DNA of 64,000 nucleotides from JBGTCD01 sp041749015 (GCA_041749015.1 JBGTCD010000087.1:23285-87284), one strand, 5' to 3'. Shown: positions 17,209 to 26,545, counted from the stretch's first letter. The notes: generated by a model from the letters alone, not told the origin. A program made the numbers and translations.

Positions 17209-19302
17209 TCAACTAATCCTGCTCCAATTGATGGAGGAGGCGCTTTGCGACCTGACCTGGGCCAGGATGGGCTGGTGCTCTGGAAAGCTAAGGTCCGGGT
17301 CTTTGTCAAGAATTTCTTTGGCTGCGGCACGGGCTGTCTCCAGAATCTTCCCATCCTGGCCCAGATCTGCTATCAGCAGATCCAGCACACCGCTTTGGCG
17401 GGTGCCGGTCAGGTCGCCGGGTCCCCGGAGCTTCAGATCTACATCAGCGATCTCAAACCCATTATTGGTCCGCACCATGGTATCGATCCGTACGCGCCCT
17501 TCTTTGCTTAGCTTGTGAGAAGTCATCAATATACAGTATGACTGCTCGGCGCCACGGCCTACCCGGCCCCTGAGCTGGTGTAGCTGGGCCAATCCAAAAC
17601 GCTCGGCATTTTCGATCACCATCACCGAGGCATTGGGCACATTCACCCCGACCTCTATCACGGTGGTTGCTACCATGATCTTAGTGTTGCCTTTAACAAA
17701 TCGCTGCATTTCGAAGTCTTTGTCGGCGGGATTCATCTTACCATGTACAATGCTCACAGGCACTTCCGGAAAAGCCCTGGTGATGCTCTCATATCCGTCC
17801 ATAAGGTCTTTAAGGTCGGATTTTTCGGACTCTTCAATCAATGGATACACCGCATATACCTGACGCCCCAGGGCTATTTGTTCTTTCAAAAACCCAAAAA
17901 TGCGCAATCGGCTATTGTCGTACCGGTGGATGGTTTGAATGGGTTTCCTGCCTGCTGGGAGTTCATCAATAACAGATACATCAAGGTCCCCATAAAGGGT
18001 CATGGCCAAAGTGCGGGGGATGGGTGTTGCAGTCATTACCAACATGTGGGGAAATAGGGTCTCGTTTTTTCTCCATAGTTTGGAGCGTTGTGCCACCCCA
18101 AACCGGTGCTGCTCGTCTACTACCGCCAGGCCCAGAGATTTGAATGCTACCGTATCTTCCAGCAGGGCATGGGTGCCAACGATGATGTGCAGGGTACCCT
18201 CTTTTAGCATTTCAAAAATCACTTTTCGATCTTTTTGTTTTGTGGATCCCGTCAGTAGGGCGATCCTAAGCTTCATCGCATCCGCATAAGGTTTCAACCC
18301 ATTAAAATGCTGGATGGCCAGGATTTCGGTAGGGGCCATTAGGGCTGTCTGCTGGCCACTTCCTACTGCCTGGAGCATGGTAATAAATGCCACAATGGTT
18401 TTACCGCTGCCGACATCACCCTGAAGGAGTCGGTTCATTTGTTTGCTGGATTTCATATCGCGATGGATATCCCTCACCACTTTTTTCTGGGCATTGGTAA
18501 GCTCAAAAGGCAGGTGGGTATTGTAGAAATCCTTTACGAGGACAGTATTTTCAAGGACCATGCCCCTAAATTTTTCCTGATTATTGAGCTTCATTTTAAG
18601 GATGCGAAGCTGAATAAAAAAGAACTCTTCGAACTTGAGTCTGTGGCGGGCACGTGCCAGGGATTTGGGATCCGGCGGAAAATGAATGTGCTCCATGGCT
18701 ACCCTTTTGAGGATCAAGCCCTGGGCTTTTAAAATATTGGCAGAGAGCGTTTCCGGGATGTACGCTAAGACTTTCTGAAGAATCTGCCGTTGAAGGTTGA
18801 CAATGAGCTTATTGTCCATGTACCGGTTCCGGAGGCCTTCGGTAAGGGAATAGACCGGTACCAGGGAAGCCCTGGTCAAATTGGCTTCAGACACCGGTTC
18901 CAGCTCAGGATGGGCGATTGAAATGTACCGCCCGTATTGGGAGGGCTTACCGTAAGCGATATAAGGAGTACCGGGTTTTATTTTGTCAAGGACCCATTTT
19001 AACCCTTTAAACCAGACCAATTGTATCTCTCCGGTCTCATCTTTAAAATAGGCGACAAGTCTTTTTTTAGGTCCACCCCCTGCCACCTCCATGGTGCGGA
19101 TGATGCCTTTGACCTGCACATTGGACTGGGCTTCGGTGATTTCTGCAATGGTATAGAAGCGGGTGCGGTCTTCGTATCGAAAGGGGTAACGCTGTAATAG
19201 GTCCCCGAAAGTAAAAATGCCAAGCTCTTTTTGCAGCAGGGCCGCACGTTGGGGTCCTACCCCTTTTAGAAACTCAATGCTTGTAGAAAATATCTGAGAC
19301 AT
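17209..19302 (-). CDS. recG: ATP-dependent DNA helicase RecG
   Basis: 697 residues. The N-terminal wedge/OB domain (FLKGVGPQRAALL, then the OB fold at about 60-160) is followed by superfamily 2 helicase motifs: Walker A GDVGSGKT at 295-302, DEQH at 396-399, TATPIPRTLA, and the RecG-specific C-terminal motor with QLRGRVGRG and the TRP-like region LRGPGDLTGTRQSG. It remodels stalled replication forks and branched DNA. The gap to the upstream gldD gene is only 25 bases. The -7-like box CATATTTG lies in this gap. Confidence 0.97.
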   Translation of the reverse strand: MSQIFSTSIEFLKGVGPQRAALLQKELGIFTFGDLLQRYPFRYEDRTRFYTIAEITEAQSNVQVKGIIRTMEVAGGGPKKRLVAYFKDETGEIQLVWFKGLKWVLDKIKPGTPYIAYGKPSQYGRYISIAHPELEPVSEANLTRASLVPVYSLTEGLRNRYMDNKLIVNLQRQILQKVLAYIPETLSANILKAQGLILKRVAMEHIHFPPDPKSLARARHRLKFEEFFFIQLRILKMKLNNQEKFRGMVLENTVLVKDFYNTHLPFELTNAQKKVVRDIHRDMKSSKQMNRLLQGDVGSGKTIVAFITMLQAVGSGQQTALMAPTEILAIQHFNGLKPYADAMKLRIALLTGSTKQKDRKVIFEMLKEGTLHIIVGTHALLEDTVAFKSLGLAVVDEQHRFGVAQRSKLWRKNETLFPHMLVMTATPIPRTLAMTLYGDLDVSVIDELPAGRKPIQTIHRYDNSRLRIFGFLKEQIALGRQVYAVYPLIEESEKSDLKDLMDGYESITRAFPEVPVSIVHGKMNPADKDFEMQRFVKGNTKIMVATTVIEVGVNVPNASVMVIENAERFGLAQLHQLRGRVGRGAEQSYCILMTSHKLSKEGRVRIDTMVRTNNGFEIADVDLKLRGPGDLTGTRQSGVLDLLIADLGQDGKILETARAAAKEILDKDPDLSFPEHQPILAQVRSQSASSINWSRIS

Positions 19303-19327
19303 GCCCTACAAATATGGGCAAGATGAT

Positions 19328-19939
19328 TTAATTTTTCCGAGTTTTTTCCGCATCAGTCCACTCCAGGGTATTGAGCATGTGCACCATGTCTTTTTTGATG
19401 TACTCAATTGCAGGAGCGAGGGAGTCATTTTGTACCTGGGTGAAGAAATATAAAGCTCCACGGAGAAAATGATGAGTCGAGTCGGTGGTAAAAAACTGGA
19501 ATTGGCTGGGCACCTCGCCTTCCAGTTCGGCCAGGACGGCGGTTTTTCCTTTAGGGGTAATGGTGATGATTTCGTCTATGCCGTAAGCCTTTATCTGATG
19601 CTTGGCAGTAAGGACGTAAGCATCCTTCAGGTATTCCTTAAGTAGCTCATCATTGCGGTTTACTGGTTTGTAAGTGATGTGGATGGTGGCTTTGTATTCC
19701 GGATAATGCACTTCCACCCAATGCTTGCCGATAAGCCCGGCAGTGTCAGGCAGCAGTTGGGCATGTTTAGAATATTCGAAAAAATAAGGAAAAGTATCAG
19801 GCAGGGCCTGGTACCCATGTTCAGGAAAAATAATCCGGTTGAAACCCTTGGGTTTTGGGCTAAAGTCTCCTTTGCAACCAATGATAAAAAACAATATGAT
19901 CCAGGGCCAAACAGAGAACCCAACCTGCGGCTTACTCAT
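19328..19939 (-). CDS. gldD: Gliding motility lipoprotein GldD
   Basis: 203 residues with a lipobox (FFIIGC, Cys22). Family landmarks are PKPKGFNRIIFPEHGYQ, YKATIHITYKPVN, and FQFFTTDSTHHFLRGALYFF near the C-terminus. GldD is needed for gliding and is tied to the type IX secretion and gliding machinery in Flavobacterium; its exact task is unclear. Its start overlaps the end of gldE by eight bases, so the pair is translationally coupled. The order mutY-ssb-gldE-gldD is the arrangement known from gliding Bacteroidetes. Confidence 0.93.
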   Translation of the reverse strand: MSKPQVGFSVWPWIILFFIIGCKGDFSPKPKGFNRIIFPEHGYQALPDTFPYFFEYSKHAQLLPDTAGLIGKHWVEVHYPEYKATIHITYKPVNRNDELLKEYLKDAYVLTAKHQIKAYGIDEIITITPKGKTAVLAELEGEVPSQFQFFTTDSTHHFLRGALYFFTQVQNDSLAPAIEYIKKDMVHMLNTLEWTDAEKTRKN

Positions 19940-21287
19940 CCTTTTTATTTTTTATTGGTTCTTTCACAAAGACCCTGATCCTTTTTATTCTTTTGATATC
20001 AACGGATACTACCGTAAATACGTACTTATCAAAATTTATTTTTTCTCCGGATCTTGGGAGTTTCCCATTAATTTCAAGAATTAAGCCGCCAAGGGATTCG
20101 CTTTCTCCTTTTACCTCTTCAAATATATCAGGGTCCTCTTCGATGATCTTGCAAAAATCATGAAGGGATGTTTTACCTTCAAAAATGTAGGTGTTTTTGT
20201 CCAGCTTATTGTAATGTACATCGTCCTCGTCATCAAGCTCGTCATTGATTTCTCCAATAATCTCTTCTATAATATCTTCTAGAGTAATCAAACCTGAAGT
20301 CCCCCCGTACTCATCTACCACAATGGCCATATGCATCCTTTTTTCCTGAAAATCCTTGAGCAGGCCGTCGATCTTTTTGGTTTCGGGTACAAACAGGCAA
20401 TTGCGAATCAAAGGTTTCCAGTCAAAGGTTTCGCCTTCCTCAAGATAGGGGAGGAGGTCTTTGGCATAAAGAATCCCTTCTATTTTATCAATGGTTTCGG
20501 TAAATACAGGGATCCTTGAAAATCCGGATTTATTGATTTTATCGAGGAGTTCATGAAAGTTGAGGTCAGTATCTATAGCAGTGATATCCATTCTTGATCT
20601 CATAATCTGCTTTACAGTCAGGGTACCAAAGTTGACAATACCCTTAAGGATTTCCTTTTCTTCATCTGATGATTGCTCATGGTCGGTGGTGATCTCGAGC
20701 GCCTGGTGCAGTTCTTCAACTGATACATTATAGCCTTTGGCTTTATACCGCTTTTCTATAAAATTACTCATTGAGATAAGGGGTATGGAAAGGGGCCTGG
20801 AAATTATTTCGGCAAAACCTAAAAATTTGGCCATAAACCGGGCCAGGGTAAGGTTGTTTTGGGCAGCATATACCTTGGGCAGGACTTCTCCAAAAAATAC
20901 GATGGCAATGGTAACTGTTGCGGTCAGCAGGGCAATAACAATTCCTCCGGCAGTCTTGGTGCCTACAGCCTCCCAGACGATAAAGGTAGAGAGGGTGATG
21001 ATGGTAACATTAATAAAATTGTTGAGTATTAAAATTGTAGAAAGGAGAAACCGGGGCTTTTCCATCAGCAAAACAACCTTCTCATCGTTTGGGTGCTCTT
21101 TCTTTTTGCATTGATCCAATTGGTCGGCACTTAATGAAAAAAAGGCTACTTCCGAACCGGATACCAGGGCTGATGCTATAAGTAATAAAACCAATACCAA
21201 TCCTCCCGCCGTGTAAAACAGGGCAGAATCGGTAAATATTTCAGCAAGTAAAAGACTACTCGGAGGTTCGTCTATTTCAGTTTCCAA
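19932..21287 (-). CDS. gldE: Gliding motility-associated membrane protein GldE (CNNM/CorC type)
   Basis: 451 residues. An N-terminal CNNM-type membrane domain with several hydrophobic segments (about 15-190) is followed by a CBS-pair domain (about 210-335, MRSRMDITAIDTDLN and AIVVDEYGGTSGLITLEDI) and a CorC/HlyC C-terminal domain (about 350-440). CNNM proteins transport or sense Mg2+. GldE supports gliding together with GldD, though cells often tolerate its loss. The coupled gldD gene and adjacent ssb and mutY support the name over a generic hemolysin-like protein. Confidence 0.92.
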   Translation of the reverse strand: METEIDEPPSSLLLAEIFTDSALFYTAGGLVLVLLLIASALVSGSEVAFFSLSADQLDQCKKKEHPNDEKVVLLMEKPRFLLSTILILNNFINVTIITLSTFIVWEAVGTKTAGGIVIALLTATVTIAIVFFGEVLPKVYAAQNNLTLARFMAKFLGFAEIISRPLSIPLISMSNFIEKRYKAKGYNVSVEELHQALEITTDHEQSSDEEKEILKGIVNFGTLTVKQIMRSRMDITAIDTDLNFHELLDKINKSGFSRIPVFTETIDKIEGILYAKDLLPYLEEGETFDWKPLIRNCLFVPETKKIDGLLKDFQEKRMHMAIVVDEYGGTSGLITLEDIIEEIIGEINDELDDEDDVHYNKLDKNTYIFEGKTSLHDFCKIIEEDPDIFEEVKGESESLGGLILEINGKLPRSGEKINFDKYVFTVVSVDIKRIKRIRVFVKEPIKNKKDE

Positions 21288-21332
21288 AATCCAACTTTTG
21301 ATACCACAATATTCTGATTATTAAGGGCATAA

Positions 21333-21776
21333 TCAGAATGGCAGATCATCTTCTGCTGCCGGGCTTCCACCACTTTCAGACGCATTGGTCATTTTCCCCG
21401 ATGAGGACTCTGATGGCATATCCTGGCTGCCACCTCCACCGCCTTTTGAACCTAACATGGTCATATTATCACCGACCACCTCAGTTGTGTATTTTTGTAC
21501 ATTCTCTTTATCCGTATAGCTACGGGTGCGGATTTTACCTTCAATATACACCAGGTCTCCTTTATGTAGATACTTTTCGGCCACTTCAGCAAGGCCTCTC
21601 CAGAGCACAATATTATGCCATTCGGTTTGCTCTTTTCTCTCACCGGTGGTCCGGTCTTTATAGGACTCGGAGGTAGCCAATGAAAAGTTTGCAACGACAG
21701 CGCCACTATCCAGATGACGCACTTCAGGGTCTTTACCTAATCGACCGACTAAAATCACTTTATTTACTCCTGACAT
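21333..21776 (-). CDS. ssb: Single-stranded DNA-binding protein
   Basis: 147 residues. The OB fold covers about 1-105 (NKVILVGRLGKDPEVRHLDSG, WHNIVLWRGLAEVAEKYLHKGD), followed by a Gly/Ser-rich linker and the acidic tail DDLPF, which docks partner enzymes such as helicases and repair proteins. It coats single-stranded DNA as a tetramer. It probably has its own promoter, since a perfect TAnnTTTG box lies in the 51-base gap behind mutY. Confidence 0.97.
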   Translation of the reverse strand: MSGVNKVILVGRLGKDPEVRHLDSGAVVANFSLATSESYKDRTTGERKEQTEWHNIVLWRGLAEVAEKYLHKGDLVYIEGKIRTRSYTDKENVQKYTTEVVGDNMTMLGSKGGGGGSQDMPSESSSGKMTNASESGGSPAAEDDLPF

Positions 21777-21798
21777 TTTTCAAATGGTTTTTGAACTG

Positions 21799-21806
21799 CA
21801 AATTTA
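21799..21806 (-). promoter_or_regulatory. Candidate -7 box for ssb
   Basis: On the minus strand the sequence reads TAAATTTG, an exact match to the Bacteroidetes -7 consensus TAnnTTTG, 22 bases before the ssb ATG. No clear -33 TTG is present at the usual distance. Confidence 0.45.
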
Positions 21807-21827
21807 TTGATTCTTTCCTAAATTTAA

Positions 21828-22892
21828 CTAAAAAATGTGGTCATTCAAATAATCTTGGACCAGTTTGGATTTAGGCATATTTTGAATTTCACCGATTGTA
21901 TAAAAATTAAACGGAAGGTCTGGGGTCTGAGGTGGGTTTTCATTCGAATTTTTTAAATAAAAAAAACGGGCATGCAAGACTCTATGAGTAAGCTTGTGTT
22001 TGTAAGGTTTTGAGACATTTTGAAAAATAAAGGGTTGGAGTTTTGGCCATTTTTTAAGAAAGTCCTGGATAGTTTCCTCAATAGATACAGTCTCTGCTTG
22101 TTCTATTAACGGAAAATCATATAACCCTTCCCAGATATCACCATTGGTCCGTTTTTCCAGTGCCAACCGACCAGCATCTTCTAATACCATATATTCGAGA
22201 AATCGGTTTTTTACAACTACTTTTTTAGTTTTAACAGGCAGCTCGTGCTGCTTTTGATGAAGGTTTGCGTAGCAAGCCGAAGCCAGGGGGCATTGCTGAC
22301 AATTGGGATTCCTGGGCGAACAGATAAGGGCGCCCAGCTCCATCAATGCCTGATTATAGATACCAGGAGAATTTTTGGATATATATTTTTTACTAATTTC
22401 AAAAAATGTATTAAAGGTCTGCGGACTGGAAATATCATCAAAAATTCCAAGTAAGCGCGATAATACCCGGTATACATTGCCATCGACTACCGGCACCGCC
22501 TCATTGAAGGCAATAGAAGCAATAGCGGCAGCGGTATATTTTCCTATACCAGGAAGTTTCAAAAGCTCCTGATAAGTATCTGGAAAAACCCCACTATAAT
22601 TTTTGACTACTATTTTGGCGCATTGATGCATATTTCTTGCTCTTGAATAATACCCAAGACCTTGCCACAATCGCAGTACAGTATCATCAGCAGCTCCGGC
22701 AAGGGAATGGATATCAGGGAAAGCCTCTGTGAAAGCATGATAATAGGGCAATGCCTGACGCACCTGTGTCTGCTGCAGCATAATCTCTGATAACCATATC
22801 TGATATGGATCACTTGACTCTCGCCATGGCAAAAGTCTATGCTCCCGTTCATACCATGAAATCAGACCATTGATAAAATAATCTGAACTCAA
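21828..22892 (-). CDS. mutY: A/G-specific adenine DNA glycosylase MutY
   Basis: 354 residues. Catalytic Glu36 (SEIMLQQTQV), the helix-hairpin-helix LPGIGKYTAAAI (113-124), catalytic Asp137 (VVDGNVYR) and the 4Fe-4S ligands Cys191, 198, 201 and 207 (C-X6-C-X2-C-X5-C) are all present. The C-terminal Nudix-like domain (about 230-350) recognises 8-oxoguanine. It removes adenine mispaired with 8-oxoG. It heads the mutY-ssb-gldE-gldD-recG run and is divergent from the HU gene. Confidence 0.96.
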   Translation of the reverse strand: MSSDYFINGLISWYEREHRLLPWRESSDPYQIWLSEIMLQQTQVRQALPYYHAFTEAFPDIHSLAGAADDTVLRLWQGLGYYSRARNMHQCAKIVVKNYSGVFPDTYQELLKLPGIGKYTAAAIASIAFNEAVPVVDGNVYRVLSRLLGIFDDISSPQTFNTFFEISKKYISKNSPGIYNQALMELGALICSPRNPNCQQCPLASACYANLHQKQHELPVKTKKVVVKNRFLEYMVLEDAGRLALEKRTNGDIWEGLYDFPLIEQAETVSIEETIQDFLKKWPKLQPFIFQNVSKPYKHKLTHRVLHARFFYLKNSNENPPQTPDLPFNFYTIGEIQNMPKSKLVQDYLNDHIF

Positions 22893-22956
22893 GGAATATT
22901 TTTCAGTTATGTTTGTTATAGAATTCAGCGTGAGGTTTTTATGGGTTTTGCAAATT

Positions 22957-22983
22957 TTGGTAAAACTCCTCTTGTTAACTTTG
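22957..22983 (+). promoter_or_regulatory. Promoter of the HU gene
   Basis: TTG at 22957-22959 and an exact -7 box TAACTTTG at 22976-22983, spaced 16 bases apart. The start of transcription would fall near 22990, leaving a leader of about 48 bases before the GTG start at 23038. Confidence 0.6.
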
Positions 22984-23037
22984 CGCCGTCTATTGTAGAC
23001 ATTATAAATATATTTTAAAACTTAACTCAAAAATAAA

Positions 23038-23340
23038 GTGACTAAAGCAGATATCATTTCAGAAATCGCTGAAAAAACAGGAATTGACAAGGCAGATGTA
23101 TCAGTAACGGTGGAGGCCTTTTTCAGTGTAGTGAAGAATTCAATGGCAGAGGGGGAAAATATCTACGTACGTGGTTTCGGTAGTTTTGTAAATAAAAAAA
23201 GGGCTAGAAAAATCGCCCGAAATATTTCCAAAAATACCGCAATGGTGATTGACGAGCATTATATACCAAGTTTCAAGCCATCCAAAGTGTTTATTGAAAA
23301 AATAAAAAAGAGCCATAAAGTATTGGCTGTTAACGCTTAA
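23038..23340 (+). CDS. HU/IHF-family DNA-binding protein, GTG start
   Basis: 100 residues. The HU fold is clear: TKADIISEIAEKTGIDKADV at the N-terminus, the core strand IYVRGFGSFVNKKRARKIARN with the DNA-contacting arm, and PSFKPSKVFIEKIK at the C-terminus. It bends and compacts DNA as a dimer. The start is GTG at 23038; no ATG gives the conserved N-terminus. An HU gene next to mutY-ssb-gldE is a conserved Bacteroidetes neighbourhood. A TPR gene follows 32 bases downstream. Confidence 0.93.
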   Translation: MTKADIISEIAEKTGIDKADVSVTVEAFFSVVKNSMAEGENIYVRGFGSFVNKKRARKIARNISKNTAMVIDEHYIPSFKPSKVFIEKIKKSHKVLAVNA

Positions 23341-23372
23341 TTTTCATTTCGGGTCAATCAAATTTCAAGGGG

Positions 23373-24194
23373 ATGCTTAAAACACGGCTTATTCTTGTAG
23401 TGGCTTCCATTGCCTTGATTCTTATTCTTTACTTTCTGCCCAAAGTTGTGGTGGAAAGTGAAGATAGGGAAATTGCCGAAGTACCGGAAGGCCCTGCGGG
23501 GGCTACGATTAGTAGCCCTATTCATAGCATAGAATTTTCTGAGGAAGAATCCGTGGCAATAAGAAGTCTTCGACAAACTATTGAGGTATCGGAATTTTCA
23601 GAAAAAACCGCTAACTTTGCGGACTCTTTGGCCGGACTGTACCAAAAAGCCAATAAGCTGGATAGTGCAGCGCACTATTTCGGTTTGGCGTTTGAAGCAG
23701 AGCCAGTTAAAGAGCGGCAGTTAAAGGCGGCAAATGCTTATTTTGAAGCCTTTACTTATGCCATGGATGCTGAAAAGACAGCAGCCCTGGGCTTGAAGGC
23801 CCGCAAGCTTTATGAGCAGGTGTTGGAGGATAATCCTGACAATCTTGATGCGCGCATCAATATGGCCATGACCTTTTTATCAGGTCCTCAGCCGATGGAT
23901 GGTATCATGATGCTGAGGGCAGTGGCTGAGGAACATCCCGGTCACGAAAAAGCCAATTTCAATCTGGGCATTCTGGCAATGCAAACCGGACAATACCGCC
24001 AGGCAATACAAAGGCTGGAACAGGCGACTGCCACTAATCCGGAAAATGTCCAGGCTCAATTTTATCTCGGCCAATGTTATTTGGAAGTTGGAAGCAGGGA
24101 TGAGGCCAGAAAGCGATTTGAAAAAGTAAAGGAATTGGATGAGAATCCTGAAACCCAGGCGGCTGCAGATTCTTATCTTAATGATATTAAATAA
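23373..24194 (+). CDS. Membrane-anchored TPR protein
   Basis: 273 residues. An N-terminal transmembrane segment (about 3-24, LILVVASIALILILYFLP) anchors a periplasmic or cytoplasmic domain with at least four tetratricopeptide repeats (about 85-265; for example AQFYLGQCYLEVGSRDEARK). It is probably a scaffold for protein contacts; the partner cannot be read from sequence. It lies between HU and the 29-residue ribosome-associated-like gene, all in one direction. Confidence 0.8.
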   Translation: MLKTRLILVVASIALILILYFLPKVVVESEDREIAEVPEGPAGATISSPIHSIEFSEEESVAIRSLRQTIEVSEFSEKTANFADSLAGLYQKANKLDSAAHYFGLAFEAEPVKERQLKAANAYFEAFTYAMDAEKTAALGLKARKLYEQVLEDNPDNLDARINMAMTFLSGPQPMDGIMMLRAVAEEHPGHEKANFNLGILAMQTGQYRQAIQRLEQATATNPENVQAQFYLGQCYLEVGSRDEARKRFEKVKELDENPETQAAADSYLNDIK

Positions 24195-24239
24195 TTTTTT
24201 TTAACCGGAACCCTCTGGGTTCTAAAAACTTATTAAATT

Positions 24240-24329
24240 ATGCCATGTGGAAAAAAAAGAAAGCGACATAAGATCGCTACTCACAAAAGGAAAAAAAGAC
24301 TAAGAAAGAACAGGCACAAGAAGAAGTAA
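24240..24329 (+). CDS. Very small basic protein, AURKAIP1/COX24 (mS38-like) type
   Basis: A 29-residue ORF with the product MPCGKKRKRHKIATHKRKKR followed by LRKNRHKKK. About 60 percent of the residues are Lys, Arg or His. It matches the short AURKAIP1/COX24-domain proteins annotated in many Bacteroidetes, which relate to the mitochondrial ribosomal protein mS38 and to the small bS22-type ribosomal proteins. A role on the small ribosomal subunit is inferred from that relation. Its position directly upstream of RNase G is the expected context. Confidence 0.8.
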   Translation: MPCGKKRKRHKIATHKRKKRLRKNRHKKK

Positions 24330-24419
24330 TTTTGCCTGAATCGATGGCCCTCCAATAATGTGAGGTGCTATCGATCCTATACAACATCTTAGATTTTTTT
24401 AACTTTAAATTCTTTTGTT

Positions 24420-25973
24420 TTGAGTAACGAGCTAGTAATTAATGCCACTCAAAATGGATGTCGTATAGCCCTTCTAAAGGATAAAAATCTTTCTGAGTAT
24501 CACCATGATGAAGGTGGCACTCAATTTAAAGTAGGAGAAGTTTACCTGGGTACGGTAAAAAAGGTCATACCAGGGCTCAACGCAGCCTTCATCGATATTG
24601 GGTATGAAAAAGACGCTTTTTTACATTACCTCGATCTTGGACCGCAGTTTCAATCGCTGAAAAAATACACACGATTGGCACAATCCCGAAAGGGTGGTCC
24701 TATTAGACTGGAAAAGTTTAATCTGGAGCCCGATATTGATAAAATGGGCAAGATCAACCAGGTGCTTACAAAAGGCAATCAACTACTGGTTCAGGTAGTG
24801 AAAGAGCCAATATCCACAAAGGGCCCGCGATTATCCTGCGAGATTTCCATTGCCGGAAGGTATTTGGTGTTGGTGCCATTTTCCAATACGGTAAATGTTT
24901 CCAAAAAAATTGAAGACGCTAACGAAAGAAAGCGCCTTCTACGGCTGATATCCTCTATCAAGCCTGATAATTTCGGTATTATCATTCGAACGGTAGCTGC
25001 CAGAAAAGAGGTGGCAGAGCTGGATGCTGACCTTAGAAACCTTGTAAAAAGCTGGGAGGATGGAGTGCAGCGCATTCCGGATGCTAAGCCAAGAGACAAG
25101 GTAATTGGTGAAATCAGCCTTGCTTCTGCCCTGCTCAGAGATGTACTGAACGAATCCTTCGATAGTATTGAAGTCGATGATAAGAACATCTACGATGAGA
25201 TTAAAACCTACATCCGGGCCATTGCGCCAGACAAGGAAAAAATCGTAAAACTTTACAACGGCAAGGCCAAGATTTTCGAGGCTTTTGGCATCGAAAAGCA
25301 GATGAAATCTGCATTTGGCCAGACCGTCAGCCTCAAAGATGGGGGGTATCTCATTATTGAGCATACAGAAGCGCTCCATGTGATCGATGTCAACAGCGGC
25401 AATAAGTCCAACAGGGAAGACGATCAGGAAGCTACTGCCCTTTCTGTTAATATGGAAGCGGCTAATGAGATAGCTCGACAGCTACGGCTTAGGGATATGG
25501 GAGGCATCATCGTCATTGATTTCATTGACATGAGAAGCTCCGAAAATAAGCGGAAGCTGTATAAAAAAATGCAGGAGGCCATGGAGCCCGACCGGTCAAA
25601 ATTCACCGTTCTGCCACTTACCAAATTTGGATTGATGCAGGTCACCCGCCAAAGGGTAAGGCCGGAAATGAACATCTCTACCAAGGAGGTGTGCCCTACC
25701 TGTAATGGCTCGGGTAAAGTGACCCCTACCATTCTGATTTCAGATCAGATTGAAAAGAACCTGGAGCATTTAATTAAATCTCAAAATGAAAAGGGGCTGA
25801 TTTTAGTATTGCATCCTTATTTGTATGCCTATTTCACCAAGGGCATGCTATCCAAAAGAACCAAATGGTTGCTGAAATACAATACCTTTATCAAGCTGGT
25901 GCAGGATTCGTCTTTGGCCATTTCTGAATTTAAGTTTATCAATAAATTAGGAGAGCCAATAGAACTGGTGTAA
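24420..25973 (+). CDS. rng: Ribonuclease G / E family endoribonuclease, TTG start
   Basis: 517 residues. An S1 RNA-binding domain (about 37-130) is followed by the RNase H-like catalytic domain with the metal-binding acids Asp323 (VIDVNSGN) and Asp367 (VIDFIDM), and the zinc-link CPTC at 425-428. It lacks the long C-terminal scaffold of RNase E. It cuts single-stranded AU-rich RNA in rRNA maturation and mRNA decay. The start is TTG at 24420, required for the conserved N-terminus SNELVINAT. The box TAACTTTA just upstream resembles a -7 element. A strong terminator follows. Confidence 0.95.
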   Translation: MSNELVINATQNGCRIALLKDKNLSEYHHDEGGTQFKVGEVYLGTVKKVIPGLNAAFIDIGYEKDAFLHYLDLGPQFQSLKKYTRLAQSRKGGPIRLEKFNLEPDIDKMGKINQVLTKGNQLLVQVVKEPISTKGPRLSCEISIAGRYLVLVPFSNTVNVSKKIEDANERKRLLRLISSIKPDNFGIIIRTVAARKEVAELDADLRNLVKSWEDGVQRIPDAKPRDKVIGEISLASALLRDVLNESFDSIEVDDKNIYDEIKTYIRAIAPDKEKIVKLYNGKAKIFEAFGIEKQMKSAFGQTVSLKDGGYLIIEHTEALHVIDVNSGNKSNREDDQEATALSVNMEAANEIARQLRLRDMGGIIVIDFIDMRSSENKRKLYKKMQEAMEPDRSKFTVLPLTKFGLMQVTRQRVRPEMNISTKEVCPTCNGSGKVTPTILISDQIEKNLEHLIKSQNEKGLILVLHPYLYAYFTKGMLSKRTKWLLKYNTFIKLVQDSSLAISEFKFINKLGEPIELV

Positions 25974-25998
25974 ATTTTTTCGTTTGTTGTTGTAATTA

Positions 25999-26028
25999 AA
26001 GCCGGGTCCTTTTGGATTCGGCTTTTTT
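25999..26028 (+). terminator. Rho-independent terminator of rng
   Basis: An 11-bp stem from AAGCCGGGTCC to GGATTCGGCTT with two G-U pairs, a TTTT loop, and a run of T after it. It reaches the stop codon of the convergent BLUF gene, so it may serve both. Confidence 0.85.
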
Positions 26029-26470
26029 AGCATACGATTTCCTTATAATCAGTATTATTCTTCTGATAAAATAGTCTCATAAAAATCAGGGCAGGATGGC
26101 TGGAATTGTTAATGTCATTTTTCGTAAAAAATTCATCAGGGTCCTGAAAGCCGGAAAGTTCAGTGAACTCATTTAAATCAAGGCGCTTAAATCCCATATT
26201 CCAGTTAGAGAAATTTCTTTTGACAACCCTTCCCTCCAGAATAATTTGAGGATTTTTATGTCTGGGATCCTGTATGATTTTGTCGTAAAGCTTCTCAATG
26301 TCATTTTTGGAGCCTTCCAAAATCTGTATGAAGCGACCCTGGAGGTATAGTAACATCCCGGTGATATTGGCCTTTGCATTATCCCTGCTGCTCACTTCAA
26401 GGATATGCCTGAGGTCCTCTTCAAACATTGGCTTGCTGCTATAACTTACATATACCAGATAGTGAACCAT
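26027..26470 (-). CDS. BLUF blue-light photoreceptor, single domain
   Basis: 147 residues. A BLUF domain fills the first ~95 residues with the FAD-contacting set Tyr7 (VYVS), Asn31 (SRDNAKANITG) and Gln49 (RFIQILEG), plus DPRHKNPQI and FSNWNMGF. These are the residues whose hydrogen-bond switch senses blue light. The last ~50 residues form no known output domain, so signalling would go through a protein partner. It is a stand-alone gene convergent with rng; no cyclase, EAL or regulator gene is adjacent. Confidence 0.92.
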   Translation of the reverse strand: MVHYLVYVSYSSKPMFEEDLRHILEVSSRDNAKANITGMLLYLQGRFIQILEGSKNDIEKLYDKIIQDPRHKNPQIILEGRVVKRNFSNWNMGFKRLDLNEFTELSGFQDPDEFFTKNDINNSSHPALIFMRLFYQKNNTDYKEIVC

Positions 26471-26545
26471 GTTTTCGGTCTTAATTTCGGAAATGAAATA
26501 AGTATTGTTTTCCTAATATACTGAAAATTAAATGGTTTTTACGAT

